Origin: Larus michahellis
Taxonomy: Eukaryota > Chordata > Aves > Charadriiformes > Laridae
Reading direction: 5' to 3'
Assembly: GCF_964199755.1 (NCBI RefSeq)
Contig: NC_133897.1
Location: forward strand, 72,888,080 to 72,952,079
DNA length: 64,000 bases
The notes beneath the pieces are model-generated. The model saw only the letters and a list, made by a program, of their open reading frames with translations. It was not told the DNA's origin and ran no database searches. The position numbers and the translations under genes are program-made. Each line of letters starts with the position of its first letter. The first letter of the stretch is position 1. Shown here piece after piece: positions 11,131 to 27,306 of the stretch.

Positions 11131-13320
11131 AGTCTCATCCACAACTAAGTTACCTGCTTAGTTTCTCTGCTTCTGTTATGAAGTTTATTGTTGCTTCAAG
11201 TCTCATTGTCCTGAGAGCACCACCTGCTTGAGCACATATAGAGCCCTGACCTGTTCGCTTGCTTTCTCTGATTGTAGCTCCTTTCTCTGGACATGGTTTA
11301 GCATGCCTCATGGTTTTAATCTCCTGCACAAGGATAATTTCCATTCCTAAAAGCATGCTAACAATGTTGAGGTGTTGAAAAACCTTCCATTTTCCAAAGC
11401 CTCTAGAGTCTGTGCAGTCCCTGAAAGTCTCTGATTCCAACTAGGGACGCACACCTCTACCCCACCTCCAAATGAGTTTACTTTACACTCTGTGCCAAAA
11501 TGGCCTTTTGAAGCTATTTCTGGCTGAAATGCAGGAGCTCATCTAGGCTTCTTTTTATGATACTCTGGAAGACATGTCCTGCTGCTACCTGTTCTGTCTG
11601 CTTTGATGTCTCTGTGCTCTGCCAGCAGTATTCTCGCTGCTGTTGTGGCTTTCAAACAAAAGGGTTAGCAGTTAAATAGAAGGTATAAAAATAAAGGAGC
11701 TTTCTCATAGCTGAAAGTGTTCTCCAGGACCTTGCAGGCTGTCGTGTTTGCTTTCCTCGGCATGATCATTCATTCCACAGTCAGCTGCAGTGCAGTACGT
11801 AACAGTAACCCAACCCCAGGTCTCAGGGAATGTGTGTTCCCAGGGGCCGTGTAATGGGTTCAGCTCTGAGGCTGAAAGGTGATGTGCAAAGCGACTGTGA
11901 TTAATGTAGTACTCTCTGTGACCGATACTCCAGTGCAGGTGGAGGATCTCTCTTGTGTAACAACCTAACAAATGCAATTTTTTTGTCCTTTTTAAATACT
12001 TGCTTTTATAATCACATTACCTTATTTTCTTCTACCTGTCTCTGACACAAGCTCTTTTCACTCCTGCCTTTCACATTAATTTACAAAGAAGATTGATTTC
12101 CCAATGGAACACAAAGGATAGGGAAGACAAACAGGGACACAAAGGTACAACAGGACTTGCCTCACTCACTCATTAGATTGAGGATGGAGGAGGAAAGAGT
12201 ATTCAGGTCTCCTCAGTGTCTCACAAATGCAGCAGTGCTCCCCAGAATCAAGAGTAAAGGTCCAGTGGGGCTGTTTTGCTGTAGCACAGCATCGTGTACT
12301 TGGGTTGTGCCTACTCGCTGAAGTCTAAAGCAAAACTTCAGTTCACATTCATGATGGAGGGTCAGAGCCTTTATATTAAAGTAAGCATAGACCTTATTTA
12401 TTAGTGTAATTATAGATGTTAGCGTTCTTCCATTTCACTGGAAGTCTGTTTAGCAAGCTAAGATATCTTTGCCAGCAAGCTTTGCCAAATTTTTATCCTG
12501 ATATTTTCTTTTGGTAGTGTTCTCTGTTCATTATACAGAATAAGCCCTAGGGAAGGGAGCAGGGAGTGTGGCAGGATGGAAAAGGCTGGGGCAGAAGCAC
12601 ACTTGCAAATGTAGTAGCACCCACAAGATGTGGGCCAGAGAGGGAGGCAAGTGGAATTGCAAAGCGGGAGCAGAGGGAAACAGCAGGGGCCAGAAACTGT
12701 TGCTCCCCTTGGAGTCAATAACAGAACTTCTCAGGGCCTTAGGGGACGCAGAATTCAGAGAAAGCTGTGCAGACTGCTCCCAACTTATCTCTGGAACAAG
12801 CAGCAAAGTCAGTCCAGTCATGGCGTGTTGATCAGGGCTGGGGTCTCAGAGCAGGGGCCAGCTGGGATCCCAGGGTAGGAGACAGTGATGCTGCTGAGGC
12901 TGTCTTGGGTCAGTTACAATACTGAGTGCAAACACCCACCTAGTATGTCTTGGCCCCACAAAGGGCATCATCTCTCCATCTTATGGTAAAGCACCCCTTG
13001 CTTTGGTGGGTGGGAATTGTCCTTTGGCAGTGTTCCTGATAGCGTGGAGGCACAGACTGTGCTTTCCTCTAGGATACAAGAAGAAAGTTTGAGAACTGTT
13101 GTCACAGACGCTTCTCCCCAGCTTGATCCATTGCCATTTGCCAGCAGCTTTCAATCAGTGCAGCAGTGTTCCTGTCTTAGTCAGTGTGAGTCGATATTTA
13201 TAGCAGGCTTTTATGAGGCACACTGTCAAATGCCTGACTGAAATTCAGAGGCACTGCCCTACTGTGTTCACTAATTTTCTATCTCTGTCAGAGAAGCTGT
13301 AGCCTTTATAATCCTGTTAG

Positions 13321-13389
13321 GTGAAATCTTGATCCCGTTAAAGTCAGTAGTGAAGCTCCCTTTGACTTTTCTGAGGCCAGGACTTCCCT
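13321..13389. mobile_element. MITE-like palindromic relic
   Basis: The two arms 'gtgaaatcttgatcccgtta' and 'tctgaggccaggacttccc' are imperfect reverse complements flanking aagtcagtag...ctttgac. This resembles a widespread amniote inverted-repeat element whose ends read like 'gtgaaatcctggccccattg'. I do not recall its database name with certainty. Confidence 0.4.
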
Positions 13390-15014
13390 TAAGACTGACC
13401 CACAGTTCGGTCATCCTGGGTAGTGCTGGAATAAGCCAGGATGATGCTCACTTGAAACTTCACACTGAGTGATGGTACAGCTGAATGTTGTCCTGAGTAT
13501 GTAAGGCCAGGCCCATAGCCAGGGCAATTTGTTGTACCCCTAATAACTGACTGCACTGAAAGCATGGTAGTTTACCTGACTTTCAGTTGTTTCTGATGTT
13601 GTTATTTCACTGACAAGGGTTGCAAAGTTAGATTAGTAGTAAGGTAATTACTGGGGTATATATCTTTCAAGAAAGCCAGTTCTGCAGCAGATTAGAAATG
13701 CATTGATACATGGGCTGATCATTAACATGAGCATGATTTTCACTAATACAGTACTTCCACCAATTACTATGTTCCCTGACTACTTGCCCAAATACACCAC
13801 AAAGTGTATTGTCTGTAGTGGCTTCTTTGTACAAGTTCCAGTTATTTTACTTGCTTTATATTCTTAGTTAATTTTAAGGATGTTTCATCTCTGTAGTCTC
13901 AGTCTTCCTATATTCACCTTTTCAGATTTTTTTTTAGTTGAAGTATTCTCGCTTTACCTTACAGGTGGGGCTTTCAAAAGGTCTTTTACCTCTTTTCAGC
14001 TGTCATACTGGCATCAATGTTAAAGCAAGCATTGGTTTCAATGGAAGCAGAGTTCATATGGATGTGAGAAAACAGCTTTCCCTGTTCTTCAGCTGTGATG
14101 CTAGGGTCTCTTCACATACAGAGAGCTGTGTCTCTCTTATAGTGTTTTTTTGTGCTCTCTGAGGTCTGCAAAAGGTACCTAAAAGAAGCAAGCCTGTCAT
14201 CGGCAGGTTGAAGTCTGCTATGTAGAGCTCCACATTCTCCTTGAAAATCTGTTAAGGATCTGCAGATTCAGAAAGACAGAAACCACTCATGTGTGTACAT
14301 GCATTCCAGGAAAAAATGTATGCTGCGGACATAAGTGCTTTTCCCTGCTAGGATGAGCATTTTGAATCAACATATGCAGTTCCAACGTTCTCTAGCAGTA
14401 ACTTAACATTAAACGTCTGGTTAGTATTTCTGAAGAGACAGTTTGACAACCCGCTGTGCTCTGCTAATAAGAAGACACTACTGTTTAAGTAAAATACATA
14501 TTTGATCCCAAATCTCATGGACCCACAGATTTTAATACCCATTTGTTTCTGTTTGTGAATCCATTGCATGTACTACAGTATTTCACCAAGTTGTAACGTG
14601 CTGCATGTCATGCTGCACAGGTAGTCATCTGCCTTCCAGATGTAAACCACTTCCTTAATGTAAGCAGCATGCTCTCCATCATCCCACCTTGGAGTGTGCG
14701 ACGCTTAGTATAACAAATTGCCACTGATCAGAAAGCAGGCAGTACTTAGCCGGAAACACTGTACCTATTATATATTCTTTATTTCCCGACTGCTTTGTTT
14801 TGTTTTATTTTATTTTAATCAATATCATGCAGTTTTGAGCAAAGTTAAGTAGTCCTGTGTCATAGACCACAAATTGCTGCCTAACAGTGTCGTTGTTGTT
14901 ATAAGTGCCTCAGGTGGTGGCTTGTCAGCTGTTTCAGGCTAATGAAAGGGTGAAGTAAAATTATTAAAAGTAAATAAATTGTGAAATAGGAGCCAAAAAT
15001 CAGTAAGTGGAGAA

Positions 15015-15075
15015 TAGGCCTTGTCCAGCATTCCCTGGGTAGCTCCTATTGACTTAAGCAGGAGTTTTGTTTCAA
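15015..15075. mobile_element. Second possible relic of the same amniote MITE-like family
   Basis: 'cagcattccctgggtagctc' followed by 'ctattgacttaagcaggagt' resembles the internal 'cccattgacttaagtgggag' motif of old amniote repeats. Short and decayed, so the call is weak. Confidence 0.25.
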
Positions 15076-15390
15076 TAAAAACTAAGAAAATATTAAGTAA
15101 GGATTTTAGGTTTTGCCTCTTGCTCTGCCCCTATCAGTACTGCTACAAACACTTGCTAAGTCCTGGAATATCATGACATAAGAGGTTTTCTGAACATCTA
15201 TAGATCCTAAATTTGGATCTCCACAAATGAATAGCCCATTTCAGTACAAGTGCAAAATGGGTGATGTGGGCAACTGGACTTGTATTTCATGCAGGTTTAT
15301 TTTGTGCAGTTTTTCTAGTTAGAAATATGCCGTACACATGAGACAAGCCACAGAGCTGAAATCCGAACCACACTTGGTTTTCAAACATCT

Positions 15391-15735
15391 GATGATGTTT
15401 GGGATGATGGGTCTGATGGGATTCATCCCAGAGTACTGAACGAGCTAGGGGATGTTACAGCAGGATCCCTATCAATCACCTACCAAAGATCTTGGAAGTC
15501 TGGGGAGGTCCCCGCTGACTGGAAGCTAGCCAACGTTATTCCAATTTACAAGAGGGGCATGAGGGAAGACCCCGGAAACTACAGACCACTTGGTCTAGCC
15601 TTAATTCCTGGAAAAATTACGGAGGAGATCATACTGGGTGCTGTTGAAAGACATTTAAAGAGCAATGCAATCACCAGACAGTTAATGTGGCTTCACAAAG
15701 GGAAAGTCCTGTTTAATTTAATATCCTTCTCATAA
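15391..15735 (+). pseudogene. CR1 LINE ORF2 fragment, reverse transcriptase region
   Basis: One reading frame runs without a stop from 15391 to the TAA at 15733-15735. It translates to recognisable CR1 reverse transcriptase: SDGIHPRVLNEL, then SWKSGEVPADWKLANVIPIY, then EDPGNYRPLGLALIPGKITE, then GAVERHLKSNAITRQ. The catalytic region further downstream is missing. It is an isolated internal piece without the CR1 3' end. Despite being a fossil it has kept its frame over 114 codons. Confidence 0.9.
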
Positions 15736-16089
15736 TTATTTGACTCATGGTGAAGGCAGGAAATGGAATGGAATAGAATAGTTATGCTATGTTATATATA
15801 TGGTTCTGCATGACAAGCTATGGCCTAGGTATGAGGGGTCGATCCAGGAGAGTAGCTCTGCGCTGTAGGTCCTAGGCCCATCTGGGAGAGAGGATCAGAA
15901 ATGGACACACCTACAACATCACTCAGGCAGAGACTAAAGACCCCAGGCTGAGCTGAGACACCACATCCCTTGGTCCTTTGGTAGGAGGCAGGGGGGGTGG
16001 GAGTCCCAGGGGAGACCTGACCCAGACATTGAGGCTATGAGCAACCCCAGGAGCCTGGGAGAAGTAGACCTGTACTGCTCATACACTCT

Positions 16090-16185
16090 CCTTCAGATAT
16101 TTATGGTTGGCAACTTCGGAGACTGAGTATTGGGTTAGATGGATCTTTGCTCTGATGGAGTACTGTTGTTCTCTGGCTCTTTTGT
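16090..16185 (+). mobile_element. LINE (CR1/L3-type) 3' end relic
   Basis: 'ggagactgagtattgggtta' followed by 'gatggatctttgctctgatg' and 'gagtactgttgttctc' resembles the widespread amniote LINE terminus of the form 'actgggctagatggaccttt ... ctgacccagtatggc'. Decayed; the subfamily is uncertain. Confidence 0.45.
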
Positions 16186-16186
16186 T

Positions 16187-16242
16187 TTAGCATGTTTTTC
16201 TGAAACATGCTAAAATGTTTCTTAGCATGTTTTTCTGAAACA
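16187..16242. repeat. 21-bp direct repeat with hairpin potential
   Basis: A 21-bp block beginning ttagcatgtttttctgaaac occurs at 16187-16207 and again at 16222-16242 (period 35). Between them lies 'tgctaaaatgttt', so that tagcatgtttt...aacatgcta forms an inverted repeat. Small local duplication of unknown meaning. Confidence 0.8.
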
Positions 16243-16334
16243 GCTCAGGCATTTCTAAAAATGAGTACAAGGAGAAGAAAAAAAAAAAGTCCACGGGGAA
16301 ATGAACAGGTATTGCTCACATTAAAAAGATTTGC

Positions 16335-16735
16335 AACCATTTAGTTCAGGAGTACTTCCTTCTTCAGGCTGAGGGCTTGATCTTTGAGCCTCGCTACTGT
16401 CAGAGATGTGGGGGGTTTTGCCATGGGTGTCCTCAGACATTCCTGAGAGGACATGCCTTCCAGCGCCTTCCCCAGCTTTGTTACCCTCCTCTGGATGCGT
16501 TCAAGTACCTTAACATCCTTTATAAATTGTGGGGTCCAATTTACAGGATTGCATTCCCACGCTGTGTTCCCCCACAGTACAGGAATGCAGTTAGTACAGC
16601 TATACCAAATTGTTTCAGGATGTACTGTGTCAGCATTCATTTGCCTTGTGCAGCCCTTTGCAGAGAGGAAAGCACGGTCTGAAAATGCACTGGCTACCAG
16701 TTTGTTTTCAAGCGTAACTCCAAGCATGGGTTTTA
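16335..16735 (-). pseudogene. CR1 LINE ORF2 fragment, C-terminal region
   Basis: The minus strand encodes a 128-codon open frame (16341-16727) with the CR1 ORF2 C-terminal pattern: CNPVNWTPQFIKDVKVLERI, then QRRVTKLGKALEGMSSQECL, then R. This corresponds to the typical CR1 '..W.P...KDIEVLERVQRRATKLV.GLE.MSYEE.LR' block. It is inverted relative to the neighbouring CR1 pieces and so is a separate insertion. It is not a host gene. Confidence 0.8.
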
Positions 16736-17787
16736 GTTCCTAAATCCCATGTTTGAAATCCTTTCTCCTTAAAGACTTTCTTTTTGCTGAAAGGGCTCTG
16801 GACAGGGGGCGCTTCTGGCAAGGGAATTCGTCTCTGGTCTCACTCTACCTGCTGATGCACCGGATCCACATGCAAGGGCATGCAAGGGCCTGTCTCATCA
16901 CACTGAGATTGCACAAAAATGTTGAGATTCTTTAACTGAATAGACATACATTGGCAGCTTTCTGCACTCATTGCACCAGTTTTGCAAATTAATTACCATG
17001 TGTGTGCTAGAAGATTGTCTTTCATAGTTTCCTCTATTAATTAAAAAAAAAAAAAAAAAGAGAAGTTCCTTTGTATCTGAATAATGTTATCAGTAATTTC
17101 GTCACATCAACATTCTTGGGTGGTTTGAGGTAGGCATATAGAAAGCAAAATCTTCAGTCCTTCTTTGCAGCTGTCTTACAGGCGCATAGGGACTTTTAAA
17201 GAGGGTTTGCCTTTTAGTGTCATATGGCCACCTAGCCAACCAGCTCCTTACCCACATCAGCATTATCAGCAACAACCCTCCTCTTCACTAAATGCCTGCA
17301 GAATTCATTTAAAAACTCAGCAATCTGTATTCACGCTGATGGAGAGTAAAGCTTATCCCCACAGATAGCAGTGCCGCAAACTGCATTGCACTGGCCCACC
17401 AGTATTTCGTCTCTGGGAGCTTTTTCAGTGTCTGGTGTGATTTGGCACTTTCTCCAATTAAACTTACAAAGTGGAAGCTCAGTTAATGCCAGCTGTGGTT
17501 ATTTTCTTTCCTAGGAGGCAGACATCCATTTCTAAGGTGACTAGACTGACATCACCAGCTTCATGCTAAGAGGCCGTGCACACAGCCTGTCCATTGCTCA
17601 CCCAGCCAGTGGAGGGCTGGATCCACTGCATGGAGCTGGACTCCAGCAGGGTACTCATGGGTGAAACCCTGATTAACACATCTCTCAGGCTCTACCCTGC
17701 AGGCTTTGATGCCATCAAATGTATGAAACGGTGAAGTTTGTGGTCAGGTCTTTTGAATTTAGATTGCGGAAGACCATTGTTCAAGAA

Positions 17788-17812
17788 ATATCCTTATATA
17801 TTATATATATAA
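17788..17812. repeat. AT-rich simple repeat
   Basis: Alternating ta stretch (tatatattatatatataaaaa) within GMPR intron 4. Confidence 0.8.
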
Positions 17813-18767
17813 AAAATACCTAGTATTTGCTTGTCCACGTCATATTCTGGATTTCATGGCATCCATGAGCCAGAAAAAGCTGTATCTCATGGTATATTTC
17901 TATGCTCCCATACTCCCTGCCAGCTGAAGCTCTGACAGAAGAGATAGCCCCTACATCAATAAACCATGTGTGAAGAACTGCAGAGTAGAAATAGGTAACA
18001 CAACATCAGGTGGAGCGCTATGAGTTTCTGCTCCAGTTTGGAATCATTGGAGTAGGCACATGTTTTTGGAGGCATGAGTAGATCACAGGGTGACTATGAG
18101 CCATGAATGTGATGCAGGCAAATGCATTCCTGTGCGTCAGGCAGGATATTTCCATAGGAAAGGCGAGCATTATGCAGTGCCCCGGTGAGAACTCACCCGT
18201 ACCACTATAGGCAATTCTCATTCCTCAGGTTCAAGAAAGAGAAATTCCATCTGAGGTGAAGGCAAACAAGGACTGATCAGCTGATTGGGGGCATGGAGGG
18301 GTTAAAGAAGAAGATGACTAGAAGCAGCAAGACAAAGAGTGAGAGGGCTGCCATTACTGTTGAAAAAGGTATCGAGGATGAAGGCCAAAGGAGGAAAAGA
18401 GCTCTTGAAGTGCAAGGAAAACTATGGTAAAGAACACAAAACAATTCAGGACTTCTTTCCAGGAAGAAGACCTCAACATAAAGAGCATGCTCTGTACATC
18501 TCCATGAAGTTCATGCAGAGGGAACCAAACCTCTTTCTTTCACCTCTGGGCATCACCACAACCAAATGACTGTATATGGTAGAAGGGCCTTTATTTATGT
18601 AGTCTGAATTTACATAGCAATTTTGTCACCAACATACAAAATGTCAAGAATAGTACCTTCCTTATTCTTTCAGTATTCAAAATACTAAATCCTAAATGAA
18701 AAAGAGATTTTCCGGGCTGTTAGATAAGATCTGAACATCTTCCCACGAAGTGAGGTAGGCAAATGGG

Positions 18768-18947
18768 ATGGAGGGCTATAGGCTGTTCAGGAGGGCCAGG
18801 CAGGGCAGGAGGGGTGGAGTAGTTGCACTGTATGTCAGGGAGAGGTTTGGCTGTATAGCCCTTACGGGTAGGGATGATGTGGTTGAGAGCCTCTGGGTGA
18901 GGATTAGGGGGATGGAAGACAAAGCAGATACCCTGATGGGATCTTAA
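18768..18947 (+). pseudogene. CR1 LINE ORF2 fragment, endonuclease region
   Basis: An open frame of 59 codons reads MEGYRLFRRARQGRRGGVVA, then LYVRERFGCIALTGRDDVVE, then SLWVRIRGMEDKADT before a TAA at 18945-18947. This is the CR1 apurinic-endonuclease segment ('GRRGGGVALYVRE ... ESLWVRI'). Third and separate CR1 ORF2 piece in intron 4. Confidence 0.88.
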
Positions 18948-19178
18948 GGATCAGGGTTTACTGGACATCATGAAATTCATTTGACTTGAGAATGTACCTG
19001 TATGATTTGTTTAATCTCTGAGGCATGCACAATGAACAATAAGGTGAACTATATTCTTACTGACTCTATATAGTTCAACTTGTAAAAGCTCTGGATAAAA
19101 CTGTACATTATTGTCATTAGTCTTTACTGCAGTAGTCTTGAAATCTCCCATATATGTGGTATTGTTCCTTCTGTCTAG

Positions 19179-19260
19179 GCAGGCAATGTGGTGACAGGAG
19201 AGATGGTAGAAGAACTTATTCTTTCTGGAGCAGATATTATTAAAGTGGGTATTGGACCAG
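19179..19260 (+). CDS. GMPR: GMPR exon 5 (residues 156-183, split codon)
   Basis: Encodes [20 protein letters not shown] followed by IKVGIGP and the first base of Gly183. GNVVTGE and [11 protein letters not shown] are core barrel motifs of the IMPDH/GMPR family. The acceptor ctgtctag precedes it and the donor gtaagt follows at 19261, leaving phase 1. Confidence 0.96.
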
Positions 19261-19970
19261 GTAAGTCAAATCCAGTCAAATAATGGTGACTTATGGTAAC
19301 AGTGGTGCGGGAGTTGTTCAGATGGAACCAGTGTATAATGCTGTTTGCTTGCCCATTAGGATGCGTACGCACACTTATTAACAGTGCCCTTGCACATAGT
19401 ATGTTTAAGAAATACATGGGCAGGGTGCTAGTGTTTTGTACTGCAAAGTGTTACATATTCCATTTTCTGTCAGTGAAGATGCCTGTTATTGGAAGCACTG
19501 AGTTGCCCGAATTGCTGACATTATCAGTGATAATGTGTTTAAGAACGTTCTTTCTAGCCTGTTGAAAAGAGGCTGGACCGTCCCAGCTCAAAGGATACTG
19601 TGTTTAGGTATCCACTTCTATCAGGGAAAGATAGGTTTTTAAATAGCTTTATGATTTGTGTTCTGATAAGCTGAGGTAGCCCATCTTGTCAATGTCTTCA
19701 AAGATTAAATGGCATTAATTAAGTGGGAAGTATGGATAATATCGCCTCTACCTGTCACTATTGCCTGGGAGCCAAAATACTTATATTAATGCACCTACAT
19801 TACCTATCACTGTAACATTCACATAGATAAATGGGAGGACCTTAAACTTCTTACCTTCTCTTCCCTAGTATTGTTGTCTGGCATATATTGCCATGTTTTC
19901 TTCCCTGTTGTCTTTTCCTCCCTTGTGTGTTTGTTCATGTGCTCCTTCCTCTTCTCTGTTTTCTTCATAG

Positions 19971-20135
19971 GCTGCAGCTGGGATTGCCATGAGTGGACTA
20001 GATTTTAAACTGGTTGACATAAGTGCCACTCGCAATATAGCTGTGCTCAGCCAGTGCAGGCAGATTGTTTACATTGCCAAATAGTTATGGTTCATGAATG
20101 GATAATTTGAGAAGAGCAAATGATGCAATAAAGAT
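19971..20135 (+). other. Possible cryptic or alternative terminal exon in GMPR intron 5
   Basis: A long pyrimidine tract (cctcttctctgttttcttcatag) ends at AG 19969-19970. From 19971 a frame stays open for 37 codons to TAG at 20082-20084 (containing MSGLDFKLVDISATRNIAVL). AATAAA follows at 20127-20132. Joining from exon 5 (phase 1) would add about 12 residues and stop; joining from exon 4 (phase 0) would read the 37-codon frame. Either product would lack the catalytic cysteine loop. I recognise no homologue, and chance is a fair explanation. Confidence 0.25.
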
Positions 20136-20820
20136 TGCAGTTGTGCCCAGGAAGACAGCAAACAATAAATACTGCAAAATATGTGAAGAATAAACAACAG
20201 AGATGTCATGATGCACTTGTCATGGGCAAGTTCAGATATAAAAGAAGAAATATTATTGTTTGTAGCCTCAAAGTGGAAACAGTTAGGAATAAATGCTGTG
20301 TAGCCCTCCCTGGAGATCTTCCTGAACAGATCTGTATAAGTTGACCACCCAAAAATGGCAACTAACAAATGTTCCTCACAAAACATCAGATCTTGAGGCT
20401 CTTTTCCAGATAATGGTCCATCCTGTGGAAAATGGCAGTGATTTATTATAAAGCATTACATATATAAGTATATACTCTGTGGATATTATTTTATAAGTAA
20501 TTTTCTTCCTACTTTGCAGAAATACTTCTCAGTGTTTTCGCCTTGTCAGTTCTTTGAAAGATCTTTGGAAACTTTTACTTTACCGGTAGTTCAAGTATAC
20601 CTCATTATCAGCTGGGTGAAGGGATCCAGACTTTACTGCATTTGGTTTAGAATCTTTTAAAATTCTTGTTATCATGCAGACCTTTATGGTCCGTATCCTA
20701 AATTATAAGACCTAAACTGGCAAAAAGCAGTCCTCATTTTGACTCTTAATTTGAGAAGAAGAAGAGAGAACATATTGCAAAATATCTATCGCTGTGTTAC
20801 CATGTTAAACTATAATTGAA

Positions 20821-20895
20821 GTGTATATATATGTATATACCTTTATTTTTGTACATACATATATACATGCACCGTGTGTGTATAAATAATATAGT
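20821..20895. repeat. TA/TG-rich simple repeat
   Basis: Interrupted alternating purine-pyrimidine sequence (tgtatatatatgtatatac ... catacatatatacatgc ... gtgtgtgtat) in GMPR intron 5. Confidence 0.8.
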
Positions 20896-21454
20896 TTAAT
20901 AATCAGATACAATTAATGTATTTCCTGTAATATTACGCTATACAACTTTCTGTACTTATCTCACCTTTCAAATGCTGTGTGCTGGTTTTCTTATATTTCC
21001 AACTATTGCGATCAACTAAATATTTCTGCTTTAAGTATTAGGCAAAAGATGTGTTTCTCTCCCTCGTGGAAATCTCCACAAAAAAAAGAAAATAAAAGCA
21101 CAGATTTTTCCTGAGAATAGTTTTAAAAAACATATGTAGAAAAGAGGTAGAAATATTTATTGGAAGAAGAATTCAGGTATTAAATGCTGCTGCTTAGTCT
21201 CGTGGGCTGTAACTCTTGTCCTTTTGACCCCCTTCACTTCAGGCATCTCAGTCAGATTTGCTTTCTCGTGATGCAGTAATTCCCTTGCCAGGAAGCATTA
21301 CTGATGAGACCTAAACTGGGAATTGTGGCCCTGGAGAAGAAAGGGGGGGTATTAGTCACCTCAATTACAGCTCCCATGAAGTGGTGTGATAGAATTTCAA
21401 AACTCAAGTTCCTATGTGTTCCTTTTATCCATGAGAGGCCAACATTTCCAATAG

Positions 21455-27263
<5,809 letters not shown>

Positions 27264-27306
27264 GATGGAGGATGTAGCTGCCCAGGAGATGTCGCCAAAG
27301 CTTTTG
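27264..27306 (+). CDS. GMPR: GMPR exon 7 (residues 219-233, 43 nt)
   Basis: A very small exon encoding DGGCSCPGDVAKAF plus the first base of Gly233. DGG and PGD are the conserved phosphate- and substrate-binding turns of the family. The acceptor cag precedes 27264 and the donor gtaagg starts at 27307, phase 1. It is too short to be found by open-frame length and is placed by homology and splice sites. Confidence 0.95.

Larger units (their letters stand above)
9500..19178 (+). other. GMPR: GMPR intron 4 (9.7 kb)
   Basis: The largest intron of the gene. It holds several transposon relics listed separately: an MIR-like piece, a MITE-like relic, three CR1 ORF2 pieces and a LINE 3' end. It also contains an A-run at 17042-17058, an AT-rich patch at 17788-17812 and a short direct repeat at 16187-16242. 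No gene is supportable inside it. Confidence 0.8.

Noticed and set aside
20127-20194. AATAAA cluster as the real 3' end of GMPR
   Set aside because: Exons 6-9 are all present downstream with perfect splice phase, so the main transcript must pass this point. Kept only as a possible alternative exon.
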